Source: Microbacterium azadirachtae (GTDB lineage: Bacteria > Actinomycetota > Actinomycetes > Actinomycetales > Microbacteriaceae). Taken from it: a stretch of DNA of 64,000 nt. The DNA lies in NCBI RefSeq assembly GCF_000956505.1, contig NZ_JYIX01000038.1, positions 301,883-365,882 on the forward strand. The letters are read 5' to 3'. A program made the translations under genes and the position numbers. This document shows, one piece after another, positions 35,412-44,290 of this stretch (position 1 is the first letter of the stretch; each line of letters starts with the position of its first letter). The notes below the pieces were generated by a model. It was given only the letters and a program-made list of their open reading frames with translations. It made no database searches and was not told where the DNA came from.

Positions 35412-38400
35412 TCAGACCGTCGCCGCCGCGCGATCTCCGACCCGCTGGCCGACGACCGCGGACACGCCGTCCTGACGCATCGAGACGCCGTAGAGCGCGT
35501 CGGCGATCTCCATCGTGCGCTTCTGATGCGTGATGACGAGCAGCTGCGAACTGGCGCGGAGCTGCTCGAACACCGTGAGCAGGCGACCGAGGTTGGCGTC
35601 GTCGAGCGCCGCCTCGACCTCGTCCAGGATGTAGAACGGGCTGGGACGGGCTTTGAAGATCGCGACGAGCAGGGCGACGGCCGCGAGCGACCGCTCCCCG
35701 CCGGACAGCAGCGAGAGTCGCTCGATCTTCTTGCCGACCGGGCGCACCGCGACCTCGATGCCGGTGTTCAGCAGATCGTCGGGATTGGTGAGCGAGATGC
35801 TGCCGGCGCCGCCGGGGAAGAGCAGCGGGAAGACCTCGCCGAACGCCTGGCGGGTGTCCTCGAACGCGGACGCGAAGATCGTCTGCATCCGCTCGTCGAG
35901 CTCGGTGATGATCGTGAGCAGATCCTGTCGGGTCTTGGTGAGATCCGCGAGCTGCTCGGTCAGGAACGCGTGCCGCTGCTCGAGCGCTGCGAACTCCTCC
36001 AAGGCGAGCGGATTCACCCTGCCGAGCTGGGCGAGCTTGCGCTCCGCCTCCTGCAGACGGCGCTGCTGGATGCGACGGTCGAACGGAATCCCCGTGGGCG
36101 CGCGATCTGCCGGAGCATCGTCCGCATCCGACGCCTCCGCGAGGTCGTCCTGATCCGCCGCGACCACCATGACATCGCGGGGAACCACCTGATCCGGACC
36201 GTATTCCGCGACCAGGATGTCCTCATCCAGAGCGAGCTCGGACTGCACCCGCTCGAGCAGGCTGGACAGGTGCAGCTTCTTCTCGTGGATCTGCAGCTCG
36301 AGCCCGTGCACGCTCTCCGTGAGGCCGGCGAGGCGCTCGCGGATCGAGGAGTCCTGCCGCCGCAGCTCGCCGAGCTCCTCGTTCTGCGCCGACCGCGCAG
36401 ACTCTGCGGCGGCCAGCGCCAGACGGGCCTCGGCCACGGAGCGGTCGACCGAGTCCAGGATCCGCGGCAGCTCCGCGGCGACCCCCGAAGCGGTCTCGCG
36501 CTGAGCCCGCCGGATCACCGCTCGCCGGGCGGCCTCGGCGGCTGCCTCCCGCTCCCGCTCGCGCTGGCGTTCGAGCGAGGCGACTCTGGTCTGGGCCGCC
36601 CGCACGCGCTCACGCATCGTCTCGACGCCGAGACGCGCTTCGAGCTCGGCCTCGCGCGCCGCTTCGAGCGCCTCCAGCAGGCCATCGCGTGCGGAGACGT
36701 CCAAGACGGGGCGCGGCGCCGACTCGGCCTCCGCCAGCGCATCCTTCGCCCTGTCCGCGTGTGCTTCCGCATCCGCGACGGCCGACTGGGCCTGGACGAG
36801 TCCCGACTCGAGCCGCTCGCATTCGGCGATCGCGGATTCGTGCTGCACGGTCACCCGGTTGACCTGCTCGGTGTGCGTGGCCAGTGCGGCATCGTGCTCG
36901 CGCAGCGTGCGCAGCGCATCGCGGGATACGCGTCGTGCGGTCTCGAGCGCCTCGGTCGCGTCCTCGCGCGCCTCGCGCAGCGAGTCGACGACGACCCGCA
37001 CCTCGTCGAGGCGGTCGACGGCCGCGTCGCGTTCGGCGACCAGTTCGAGCCGGGAGCGCTCCCCGCCGGATCCCGTGTGCAGGGTGTGCGCGGTGAGCAC
37101 CTCGCCGGAGCGCGTGACGATCGTGAGCGGCACCCCGGCTGCGGCGACCGCGGCCGCATGGGCCGAACGCGCTGCGGCCAGGTCATCCACGATCACGACG
37201 TGCGAGAGGATGCCGAGCACTCCGGCCGGTGCGGTCACGACCTGCGCCGCGGGGGTCGCACCCGCGATCCCCGCATCGGACACGGCGACCGACGCGCCCT
37301 GTGCGATGACGATGTCATAGGCGCCTGCCGTCTCGTCGTCGCCGGCGAGGGCGAACGCCGAGGCGGCGTCGTCGACGAGCACGCCCTCGGCGAGCGGGCC
37401 GAGCACGGCGGCGACCGCCGCTTCGAACCCCGGCTTGACCTGGACCGCGTCGCCAACGAGCCCCCGCACGCCGGCGTGACCGGCCGCGACGATCTCCGCC
37501 GCGCCGCCCGTGACGGCGATCGCGCTGCCGAGCGCTGCGGCCTTCGCGGTGAGCGCCTCGGACTCGCGCTCGGCCGCGTGCAGCCGCTCGCGCAGTTCGC
37601 CGAGCGCGGTCTCGGAGGAGACGGCCCTGGCCTGCGCCCGCTCGTACGCCTCGGCATGTTCCGCGGCGGTGCCCTCCGGAGCTTCGCCCTCTTCGATCAG
37701 CTCGCGCGCCTCTGCGGCCTCGCGGCGACGTCCGTGCGCGGCCTCCAGCGCATTCTCCTGGCGGAGCACGGCGCCGCGAACGGCCGCCAGGGCGGATGCG
37801 GCGGCCTCGGCCTGTCCGCGCAGCGTCGTGAGTCGCATGTCATGCGCGGAGACCAGCGCGCTCTGCTCGGCGATGTCGACATCGAGCGCGTCGAGCTCGG
37901 CGCGCGCGTTCGCGACCTCGCGGGTCGCCTCGTGCGCCGCGTCCTGCGCGCGACCGATCCCCGACGAGATCTCCTCGACCTCGTCCTTCGCCTCGTCGAT
38001 CGTCGTCTGGGTCACGGTCACCGCCGCGACCGCGGCGTCGTCGTCGTCGGATCCGAGCAGCGCGAGCCGCTGGTTGGCGAGCGTGAACAGTCCGCGCATG
38101 CGCTCCTGGACCTGCTCCAGCCCGAACGCGACCCGCCGGGCCTCATCGACGGCCGCGGAGTTCTGCAGCGCCTCGAGCCTGACCATCTCTGAGCGGACGA
38201 GGTCGCCCTGCTCGCTCAGCACCACGCGCTCGGCGTGGCGCTCGTGCTCGTTGCGGGTGTGGTCGGCGAGCGCCGTGCGCAGCGTCACCACATCGTCCGC
38301 GAAGATCCGCGCTTTGGCGTCGCGCACGACGGCCGCGATGGTCTGCGCCTCCCGGGCGATCTCGGCCTGGCGTCCGAGCGGCTTCAGCTGGCGTCGGATC

Positions 38401-38990
38401 TCCCCGGCCAGGTCGCTCAGCCGGGTCAGGTTGGTCTCCATCGCGTCGAGTTTGCGGAGGGTCTTCTCCTTGCGGCGGCGATGCTTGAGGATCCCCGCGG
38501 CCTCCTCGATGAACCCGCGGCGATCCTCGGGCGAGGCCTGCAGCACGGTGTCCAGGCGACCCTGGCCGACGATGACGTGCATCTCCCGGCCCAGACCCGA
38601 GTCGCTGAGCAGCTCCTGCACGTCGAGCAGTCGGCAGCCCTCGCCGTTGATCGCATACTCGCTGGAGCCGTTGCGGAACAGCGTGCGGCTGATCGTCACC
38701 TCGGCGTACTCGATCGGAAGCGCGCCGTCGCTGTTGTCGATCGTGAGCCGCACCTCGGCGCGTCCGAGCGGACCGCGCGTCGAGGTGCCGGCGAAGATGA
38801 CGTCCTCCATCTTGCCGCCGCGCAGGGTCTTCGCCCCCTGCTCCCCCATCACCCAGGCGAGCGCATCGACGACGTTCGACTTGCCGGATCCGTTCGGCCC
38901 GACGATGCAGGTCACGCCAGGCTCGAAGGCGAACGTCGTCGGCTGCGCGAAGGACTTGAACCCCTTGAGGGTCAGGCTCTTCAGGTGCAT
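35412..38990 (-). CDS. smc: Chromosome segregation protein SMC
   Basis: A 1192-residue condensin ATPase. The N-terminal Walker A is G-P-N-G-S-G-K-S-N at about 33-41. Long coiled coils at about 165-490 and 660-1000 flank a hinge with G-V-R-G-L-V-G-D-A-V-Q-V. The C-terminal ATPase half has the signature L-S-G-G-E-R-S-L-A-A-V-A and Walker B with L-D-E-V-E-A-A-L-D-D. M-H-L-K-S-L-T-L-K-G-F-K-S-F-A is the standard SMC opening, so ATG 38990 is chosen; a GTG two codons upstream is possible. No scpA/scpB is nearby. ftsY follows 79 bp downstream. Confidence 0.95.
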   Translation of the reverse strand: MHLKSLTLKGFKSFAQPTTFAFEPGVTCIVGPNGSGKSNVVDALAWVMGEQGAKTLRGGKMEDVIFAGTSTRGPLGRAEVRLTIDNSDGALPIEYAEVTISRTLFRNGSSEYAINGEGCRLLDVQELLSDSGLGREMHVIVGQGRLDTVLQASPEDRRGFIEEAAGILKHRRRKEKTLRKLDAMETNLTRLSDLAGEIRRQLKPLGRQAEIAREAQTIAAVVRDAKARIFADDVVTLRTALADHTRNEHERHAERVVLSEQGDLVRSEMVRLEALQNSAAVDEARRVAFGLEQVQERMRGLFTLANQRLALLGSDDDDAAVAAVTVTQTTIDEAKDEVEEISSGIGRAQDAAHEATREVANARAELDALDVDIAEQSALVSAHDMRLTTLRGQAEAAASALAAVRGAVLRQENALEAAHGRRREAAEARELIEEGEAPEGTAAEHAEAYERAQARAVSSETALGELRERLHAAERESEALTAKAAALGSAIAVTGGAAEIVAAGHAGVRGLVGDAVQVKPGFEAAVAAVLGPLAEGVLVDDAASAFALAGDDETAGAYDIVIAQGASVAVSDAGIAGATPAAQVVTAPAGVLGILSHVVIVDDLAAARSAHAAAVAAAGVPLTIVTRSGEVLTAHTLHTGSGGERSRLELVAERDAAVDRLDEVRVVVDSLREAREDATEALETARRVSRDALRTLREHDAALATHTEQVNRVTVQHESAIAECERLESGLVQAQSAVADAEAHADRAKDALAEAESAPRPVLDVSARDGLLEALEAAREAELEARLGVETMRERVRAAQTRVASLERQREREREAAAEAARRAVIRRAQRETASGVAAELPRILDSVDRSVAEARLALAAAESARSAQNEELGELRRQDSSIRERLAGLTESVHGLELQIHEKKLHLSSLLERVQSELALDEDILVAEYGPDQVVPRDVMVVAADQDDLAEASDADDAPADRAPTGIPFDRRIQQRRLQEAERKLAQLGRVNPLALEEFAALEQRHAFLTEQLADLTKTRQDLLTIITELDERMQTIFASAFEDTRQAFGEVFPLLFPGGAGSISLTNPDDLLNTGIEVAVRPVGKKIERLSLLSGGERSLAAVALLVAIFKARPSPFYILDEVEAALDDANLGRLLTVFEQLRASSQLLVITHQKRTMEIADALYGVSMRQDGVSAVVGQRVGDRAAATV

Positions 38991-39094
38991 GGGCACGCTC
39001 GGCGATCGGCGGAGTTCACGGCGTCTACGCTATCGCGGCGACCCCTTCGGTCGTGCGGGAAACGCCCGAGGTCCAGGGATTTCTGAGTGTCGGC

Positions 39095-39124
39095 TTGACG
39101 TCTTCTATGAAGCTCCGCTAGCGT
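39095..39124 (+). promoter_or_regulatory. Housekeeping-type promoter for small ORF and leader
   Basis: TTGACG (39095-39100) and TAGCGT (39119-39124) separated by 18 bases form a good sigma-70-class promoter. The small ORF starts 33 bp after the -10 element. Confidence 0.6.
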
Positions 39125-39156
39125 GACAACCCGAGCCGAGAAAGGAGGTTGCCGAC

Positions 39157-39249
39157 ATGATTACAAACCGCATCGCATTCACCCCATTCCGTGGGATCGA
39201 CGCGTCTTCGGCGACTTCCGCCGGCGTCTGCGCGCGCTTCGACGCGTAG
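39157..39249 (+). CDS. Small 30-residue ORF with strong ribosome site, possible leader peptide
   Basis: M-I-T-N-R-I-A-F-T-P-F-R-G-I-D-A followed by an Ala/Ser/Thr-rich end with one Cys, closed by TAG. AAAGGAGG eight bases before the ATG is one of the best ribosome sites in the window, and a good promoter lies just upstream (39095-39124). No homology is recognised. A hairpin-rich untranslated stretch of about 250 bases separates it from the next gene, which suggests either a regulatory leader peptide or a genuine small protein. I cannot decide between the two. Confidence 0.55.
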   Translation: MITNRIAFTPFRGIDASSATSAGVCARFDA

Positions 39250-39269
39250 AACAGACGCGCTCCCTCGTC

Positions 39270-39408
39270 CCGGCCTGAGGCCGGCCTGACGCCTTCGGGC
39301 GTCCGCGATCCGATCCACGGTTCTCCGTGTCGATCATCAGGTCGTCTCGATCATCCGATCCTGACGATCACTTCGGTCGCCTGCGCGATCCGGCGCCTTC
39401 GCCGGATC
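39270..39408 (+). promoter_or_regulatory. Hairpin-rich leader between small ORF and 92-residue gene
   Basis: Within 140 bases there are four clean stem-loops: CCGGCC-TGA-GGCCGG (39270-39284), GACGCC-TTCG-GGCGTC with a UUCG loop (39288-39303), CACGG-TTCT-CCGTG (39316-39329) and GATCCGGCG-CCTT-CGCCGGATC (39387-39408). A further imperfect helix pairs about 39331-39340 with about 39367-39376. The whole 39250-39503 interval contains no other ORF with a convincing ribosome site. It may be a structured 5' leader, attenuator or small RNA. Confidence 0.5.
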
Positions 39409-39503
39409 CGTCCCCTCACCCGTGACACGTCGCGACGTCCCACCGGACGACCCTGCGTGGAGCGAAACCGCCTTTCCGGCACGACCAACGAAAGCGAATC
39501 ACC

Positions 39504-39782
39504 GTGAATACCGCATTGCACGCTTCGCCTCCCACCGAGTCGAAGCAGCGCGCTCTTCCCGAGCGCGACCTGTCCATCCAGCTCCCCCGCGAGGAGGAGC
39601 TCCGCAACCTGTCGCTCACCCAGCGTGTGGCCCTGCGCGTCGCCCTGCACCTCATCGTGCGGTCGCGGCCCACGACGCAGGACCAGGCTCGCTCGGCGCT
39701 GGCCGAGGCCCGCGGTCTCCGCGTGCTCCAGCAATACGAGGCCGAGCGTCTGGCTCACAGCTCGATCCGGCAGGTGCTCTGA
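39504..39782 (+). CDS. Small conserved-looking protein of unknown function
   Basis: A 92-residue protein from a GTG at 39504 with only GAAAGCGA upstream as a weak ribosome site. It is charged and largely helical: D-L-S-I-Q-L-P-R-E-E-E-L-R-N-L-S-L-T-Q-R-V-A-L-R, then a basic/Leu-rich half. No signal peptide or membrane segment. Its TGA overlaps the ATG of the GNAT gene (TGATG), so the two are translationally coupled and may act together. Family not recognised. Confidence 0.65.
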   Translation: MNTALHASPPTESKQRALPERDLSIQLPREEELRNLSLTQRVALRVALHLIVRSRPTTQDQARSALAEARGLRVLQQYEAERLAHSSIRQVL

Positions 39783-40888
39783 TGACCGGAGTTCGAAACG
39801 ACGACCCGTTCATCGCCCTCCCCGCCGATGCGACCCTGCATCCGCTCGTGCTCCCCGCACGGGCGGATGCGGGGGCGCCCGGCCCTTTCCGCGACTACGC
39901 GGACGTACGCAACCGAACTCTCGAAGCGGCGTCCGGCCGCGATGACGACAGCTTCACCCCGGATGAGCTGCTCCCCCTGCTCACCCCCGACGCCTACACG
40001 TACCGACGCCAGTGGCGGATCGTCATCGGGGAGCGCACGATCGGCATCGCACTCCTGAACATCTCGCGCGACGGCGGCGGCGAGACCGCCACGATGGCGA
40101 TCAACGTGCTCCCCGAGGAGCAGGGCCGAGGCATCGCCACCGCCGTCGCCGTCCACCTGGAGCGCCTCGCGCGCGCCGACGGCGTACGCACCCTGCAGGT
40201 GTGGACGGAGCACCTTCCGTCGGATGACCCGGCGCTGGATCCGCCGACCGGATTCGGCAGTGTCCCGCGCGACCACACCGCGCGCTTCCTGCTCGCGCAG
40301 GGCTGGACCCTGGAGCAGGTCGATCGCGTCAGCGAATACCGCTGGGGCGAGGACGAGCATCTGCCGGCGCTGCGGGCCACCGCCGAGGAGGCCGCCTCCG
40401 GCTACCGCGTCGTGCAGTGGCTGCTGCCGACGCCCGAGGAGCGGCTCGACGGATACGCGTGGATGAAGTCCCGCATGTCGACCGACGCCCCGGACGCGGC
40501 CATGGACTCGCCGGAGGAGACCTGGGACGCGGATCGCGTCCGCGAGCAGGACCAGCGATGGCTGGACATGGGTCATACGGTGCAGGTCACCGCGGCCGAG
40601 CACGTCGCGACCGGCGAGCTCTGCGCGTACAACGAGCTCTCGCTCAAGGGCGCCGACGACAGCGTCACGCAGCAGAACGACACCCTCGTGCTGGCCGCGC
40701 ACCGCGGCCACCGGCTGGGTCTCCTCGTGAAGACCGCTGGGCTGCTGTCCTGGCACGAGCGCTTTCCACGCTCGACCCGCGTCGTCACGTACAACGCGGA
40801 GGAGAACCGTCCGATGCTGTCCATCAACGAGCAGCTCGGCTTCGTCCCGATCTCCTACGGCGGAGCGTGGAAGAAGGTGATCGACTGA
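39782..40888 (+). CDS. Tandem GNAT-family N-acetyltransferase
   Basis: A 368-residue protein with two GNAT folds in a row. The first acetyl-CoA pyrophosphate loop is P-E-E-Q-G-R-G-I-A-T at about 111-120. The second is A-A-H-R-G-H-R-L-G-L-L in the C-terminal half, followed by the GNAT-typical Y-N-A-E-E-N-R-P-M-L-S-I-N-E-Q-L-G-F. Tandem GNATs include mycothiol synthase and antibiotic- or peptide-modifying enzymes. This one does not show enough for a substrate assignment. Coupled to the preceding small gene. Confidence 0.85.
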   Translation: MTGVRNDDPFIALPADATLHPLVLPARADAGAPGPFRDYADVRNRTLEAASGRDDDSFTPDELLPLLTPDAYTYRRQWRIVIGERTIGIALLNISRDGGGETATMAINVLPEEQGRGIATAVAVHLERLARADGVRTLQVWTEHLPSDDPALDPPTGFGSVPRDHTARFLLAQGWTLEQVDRVSEYRWGEDEHLPALRATAEEAASGYRVVQWLLPTPEERLDGYAWMKSRMSTDAPDAAMDSPEETWDADRVREQDQRWLDMGHTVQVTAAEHVATGELCAYNELSLKGADDSVTQQNDTLVLAAHRGHRLGLLVKTAGLLSWHERFPRSTRVVTYNAEENRPMLSINEQLGFVPISYGGAWKKVID

Positions 40889-40984
40889 TCCATCGCCCAG
40901 GATCATCCCGGAGGATGACGTCCGGCCCGGATCCTCACTCCGGCGACCGATGATCCGCCGGACGGCGCCGACGAGGCTGGAGGC

Positions 40985-41680
40985 ATGAGCACAGCAGTCA
41001 TCGAAGCCCACGGTCTGATCAAGTCGTTCGGATCCACCCGCGCCCTCGCCGGCGTCGACCTCGGGATCTCCGCCGGGGAATCCGTCGCGATCATGGGAGC
41101 CTCCGGGTCCGGCAAGACGACCCTGTTGCACGTGCTCGCCGGGATCACCCGGCCAGATGCCGGGCGCGTGCTGTTCACTCCCCCGGCGGGCGGCCCCGTC
41201 GAGGTCAGCGCGCTGGGAGAATCGGCGAGATCGCGGCTGCGCCGCGAGTCGTTCGGGTTCGTGTTCCAGCAGGGTCTCCTGATGCCCGAGCTCACCGCGG
41301 TGGAGAACGTCGCGCTCGCCGCGATGATCACCGGCGTCCCGCGCGCGGAGGCGACGCAGCGCGCAGCGGGCTGGCTCGCCGCTCTGGGTCTGCAGGGCAT
41401 GGAGGACCGACGGATCGGCGAACTCTCCGGCGGGCAGGCGCAGCGCGTCGCGATCGCCCGCGCGCAGGTGACGGGCGCGAGCATCGTGTTCGCGGACGAG
41501 CCGACCGGCGCTCTGGACTCCGCGACCTCGTCCGAGGTCATGGATGCGCTGCTCTGGTCGACCACGGGTCAAGGTCGCACGCTCATCGTCGTGACGCACG
41601 ACCCGCAGGTCGCCGCGCGCTGCTCCCGGACGATCGCCGTCCGCGACGGCCTCGTGCTGGGCTCGGCGGTCGCCGCGTGA
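40985..41680 (+). CDS. ABC transporter ATPase (MacB/LolD-type)
   Basis: A 231-residue ATPase with Walker A G-A-S-G-S-G-K-T-T at about 38-46, F-G-F-V-F-Q-Q-G-L-L (Q-loop), signature L-S-G-G-Q-A-Q-R-V-A-I-A-R-A and F-A-D-E-P-T-G-A-L-D. This is the MacB/LolD/FtsE-like subgroup that works with FtsX-fold permeases in export or extraction rather than import. It is coupled to the permease gene through a GTGA overlap (41677-41680). No sensor kinase or substrate gene is adjacent. Confidence 0.92.
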   Translation: MSTAVIEAHGLIKSFGSTRALAGVDLGISAGESVAIMGASGSGKTTLLHVLAGITRPDAGRVLFTPPAGGPVEVSALGESARSRLRRESFGFVFQQGLLMPELTAVENVALAAMITGVPRAEATQRAAGWLAALGLQGMEDRRIGELSGGQAQRVAIARAQVTGASIVFADEPTGALDSATSSEVMDALLWSTTGQGRTLIVVTHDPQVAARCSRTIAVRDGLVLGSAVAA

Positions 41681-42993
41681 ACGCCGCGACGCTGCGGCTG
41701 CTGCTGCGTCCCGCACCGGGATCCGCCGGGGTCGTGCTGATCCCGATGGTCGCCTTCGCGGTGGTCTCGGCCCTCGTGCTGACGGTCGTCGGCGGGGCTC
41801 AGGCGTTCTGGCAGTGGACCGATGAGTATGCGTTGATCTATCAGATCCTGGCGGCGGTCGCGCTCGTGCTGCTGGTGCTTCCACTCGCCGCACTGGGCGG
41901 CGCTGCCGCCCGGCTTTCCGCCCGGCGCCGGGACGAGCGGCTGTCGACCCTGCGCCTGCTCGGTGTCACCGGCTTCGGCGTCGGCGTGGTCGCCGTGGTC
42001 GAGTCGACCCTGATCGCGGCCGCCGGCGTGCTCGGCGGAGTGGTGCTGGCCCTCGGCCTCGCGCCTCTCGTGGGCCTCATCCCGTTTCGCGGCGGGCCCC
42101 TGGGAGCCGCCGTGCTCCTGCCGCCGTGGCTCATGGCCGCGATCGCGGTCGGAACCGTGCTGCTCGCGACCGTGAGCGCGGTGATCGGGCTGCGCCGCGT
42201 GGTGATCTCGCCGCTCGGCGTGCGCACCAGGACCACGCCGCCGACGCCGCACTGGGTGCGCGCCATCATCGCCGTCGCGCTGGTCGTCGCCGGATTCGTC
42301 GCCGGATTCGTGGTGCCGGGCATCGGCGGAGCGATCGCCATGATCACGGCCCTGGTCGCGATCTTCGGGGTCGGCCTCCTGGTCCTGAACCTCATCGGCC
42401 CCTGGGCGCTGAAGATCGGCGCGCGGATGCAGCTGCGCCGGGCGAAGACCCCGCAGCGCCTGCTCGCGGCGCGCATCGTGCTCGACGACGCGAAGGGCGC
42501 CTGGCGTCAGGTGAGCGGCGTGGCGATGGCGAGCTTCATGGCCGTGTTCGCCGGGACGGGTGTCGCGCTCATGGACGTGATGAGCGCCGGCGATCCCACG
42601 GCGCAGGATCTGGCGCTCCTCACCGACATGCGCACCGGCCTCATCATCACGCTCGTGGCATCCTTCCTCATGGTCGGCTGCTCGGTGGCCGTGACGCAGG
42701 CCTCCGACATCCTCGACCAGCGGGACCTGCACCGCAGCCTGCACTATCTCGGGGTTCCTGCAGGCACCGTGGATTCCGCGCGGCGGCGCGCGGTCATGTC
42801 GCCGCTGCTGACGACATCGCTGGGATCTGCCCTCTGCGCGGCCGTGCTCATCTTCCCGCTGCTCGGGATCGCGCTGATCACGGCGCCGCTCTCGATCGCG
42901 ACCATCGTCGCGGTCCTGGCCGCTGGCATCGCCCTGGTATGGATCGCAACTCGGCTCACCCGGCCGCTGCTGATGCGCGCCTTCGCCGGCTGA
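41677..42993 (+). CDS. FtsX-like permease of ABC transporter
   Basis: A 438-residue membrane protein starting GTG. About ten hydrophobic segments are visible, including V-V-L-I-P-M-V-A-F-A-V-V near the N-terminus, paired helices after residue 60 and a C-terminal FtsX-type four-helix core. The cytoplasmic elbow R-R-D-E-R-L-S-T-L-R-L-L-G-V-T resembles the FtsX/MacB coupling region. It forms a two-gene exporter with the ATPase; substrate unknown (antimicrobial peptide efflux is common in this group). Confidence 0.85.
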   Translation: MNAATLRLLLRPAPGSAGVVLIPMVAFAVVSALVLTVVGGAQAFWQWTDEYALIYQILAAVALVLLVLPLAALGGAAARLSARRRDERLSTLRLLGVTGFGVGVVAVVESTLIAAAGVLGGVVLALGLAPLVGLIPFRGGPLGAAVLLPPWLMAAIAVGTVLLATVSAVIGLRRVVISPLGVRTRTTPPTPHWVRAIIAVALVVAGFVAGFVVPGIGGAIAMITALVAIFGVGLLVLNLIGPWALKIGARMQLRRAKTPQRLLAARIVLDDAKGAWRQVSGVAMASFMAVFAGTGVALMDVMSAGDPTAQDLALLTDMRTGLIITLVASFLMVGCSVAVTQASDILDQRDLHRSLHYLGVPAGTVDSARRRAVMSPLLTTSLGSALCAAVLIFPLLGIALITAPLSIATIVAVLAAGIALVWIATRLTRPLLMRAFAG

Positions 42994-43013
42994 ACGCCTC
43001 TCCTCCGCAGGGG

Positions 43014-43652
43014 TCAGGAGCCGATCGCGGCCGTCAGGAAGTCCTCGACGGCCGCGATCGTCGTCGCGTTGTCCCGGTGCACGATTCCGCGGATGCCCAG
43101 GTGCGCAGCGCCGTCGATCTGCTGTCGGCGGTCGTCGATGAAGAACACGTCCGCTGGTTCTGCACCCATCGCCACCAGGGCAGCGGTGTACGCCTCGGGA
43201 TCCGGCTTGTTCGCGCCGATCTCATGGCTGTAGCAGATCGGGTCGAAGACCGAGGAGAAGCCGTAGCGGCGCTCCTCCTCTTCGCGGGCGCCGTCGGCCG
43301 AGTTCGACAGGATCGCGACGCCGGCGCGACCGAGCAGCGTGCGGGCGTAGTCGATCAGCGGCGTGTTCGCGTCGCCGCAGTACGAGTCCCACATCTCGGT
43401 CAGCGCCTCGTCCCGTTGCTCAGCGGTGAACCCGAGCGCCTGCGCGAATCCGTCCCAGTACTCCTCGGCACGGCCCTGCACGAGATCGATGCGCGGAAGA
43501 TCCGCCGCCGCGATCACCAGGTCGTACTCGGCGCGGGTCATGGCGGCGCGGGCCGCCCAGCGGTTCTTGAGCTCCTCCTGCCACGGGCCGTCGTCGACGA
43601 TCTCGAGCACGCCGCCGATGTCGAACAGGATCCAGGGCTTGTTCCTCGTCAT
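43014..43652 (-). CDS. HAD-superfamily hydrolase
   Basis: A 212-residue phosphatase-like protein. Motif I is L-F-D-I-G-G-V-L with nucleophile Asp11 (the second Asp of DxD is Gly, as in YihX-type members). Motif II is I-L-S-N-S-A-D-G. The motif III lysine is in G-A-N-K-P-D-P-E. Motif IV is F-F-I-D-D. The alpha-helical cap between motifs I and II is subclass I. Substrate unknown. Convergent with the ABC permease gene. Confidence 0.85.
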   Translation of the reverse strand: MTRNKPWILFDIGGVLEIVDDGPWQEELKNRWAARAAMTRAEYDLVIAAADLPRIDLVQGRAEEYWDGFAQALGFTAEQRDEALTEMWDSYCGDANTPLIDYARTLLGRAGVAILSNSADGAREEEERRYGFSSVFDPICYSHEIGANKPDPEAYTAALVAMGAEPADVFFIDDRRQQIDGAAHLGIRGIVHRDNATTIAAVEDFLTAAIGS

Positions 43653-43783
43653 GCCTCGAGGTTAGGCGACGCGCGGCGGGGCGCCGATGGGCAGTGCTCC
43701 CCGCTCGTCTCGCCCTCGGATGCAGAAGCACCGGATGTGTCACAGAATGGATCCGTCCCGACAGCGTCACCGAGGAGCATCGC

Positions 43784-44245
43784 ATGAGCAGCATCGTCGA
43801 CTTCGTCACCGTCTCGACCGCGGGTCTCGATTCCTCGCCCATCGCCGAGGCGCTGGCGGGGCTGCGCGCGAACGAGGCACGGTACATCACCAACAAGTAC
43901 GGATCCCCGTTCGCCGTGAGCACCCCGGACGAGGACCCGGCGACTCTGCGATGGGTGACGGACATCCTCCGCGAGGAGCGCGGCATCGTGATCGCGAGTC
44001 CCGCGCTCGAGGTGAACGGCTTCGAGGCGGACGGGATCCGATTCGGCTACGTGTTCTACGCCTCGGGCCTCGCGATCAACGTGATGTACACGCTCGCGGA
44101 CGAGGGCAAACGCGCGGTCGGCTTCAAGCTGTCGCTCGGCATGGAGATCCCGGAGGAGCTGTCGGCCTTCAAGTTCGCACGCCAGCGGTCGAAGCTTGCT
44201 GGCGAGATCCGCGGCTCCTACTTCGTGATCAAGGGTGAGCACTGA
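43784..44245 (+). CDS. Hypothetical protein
   Basis: A 153-residue soluble protein with a good ribosome site (CGAGGAGCATCGC before ATG 43784). It begins M-S-S-I-V-D-F-V-T-V-S-T-A-G-L-D and contains N-E-A-R-Y-I-T-N-K-Y-G and F-G-Y-V-F-Y-A-S-G-L-A-I-N-V-M-Y. No signal peptide; family not recognised. A second frame in the same stretch is arginine-rich and rejected. Confidence 0.72.
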   Translation: MSSIVDFVTVSTAGLDSSPIAEALAGLRANEARYITNKYGSPFAVSTPDEDPATLRWVTDILREERGIVIASPALEVNGFEADGIRFGYVFYASGLAINVMYTLADEGKRAVGFKLSLGMEIPEELSAFKFARQRSKLAGEIRGSYFVIKGEH

Positions 44246-44290
44246 GCGGAGCGCGGTTCGCCGACCGGTCGATTCTGGGCAGCAAGCCGG

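Noticed and set aside
35001..38192. Plus-strand frame of more than 1000 codons opposite smc
   Set aside because: Antisense shadow of a long GC-rich gene; low-complexity Arg/Asp/Leu composition and no ribosome site.
39157..39249. Cysteine-sensing attenuation peptide
   Set aside because: Only a single Cys codon is present, unlike the runs of regulatory codons in true attenuators; kept as an ORF of unknown role.
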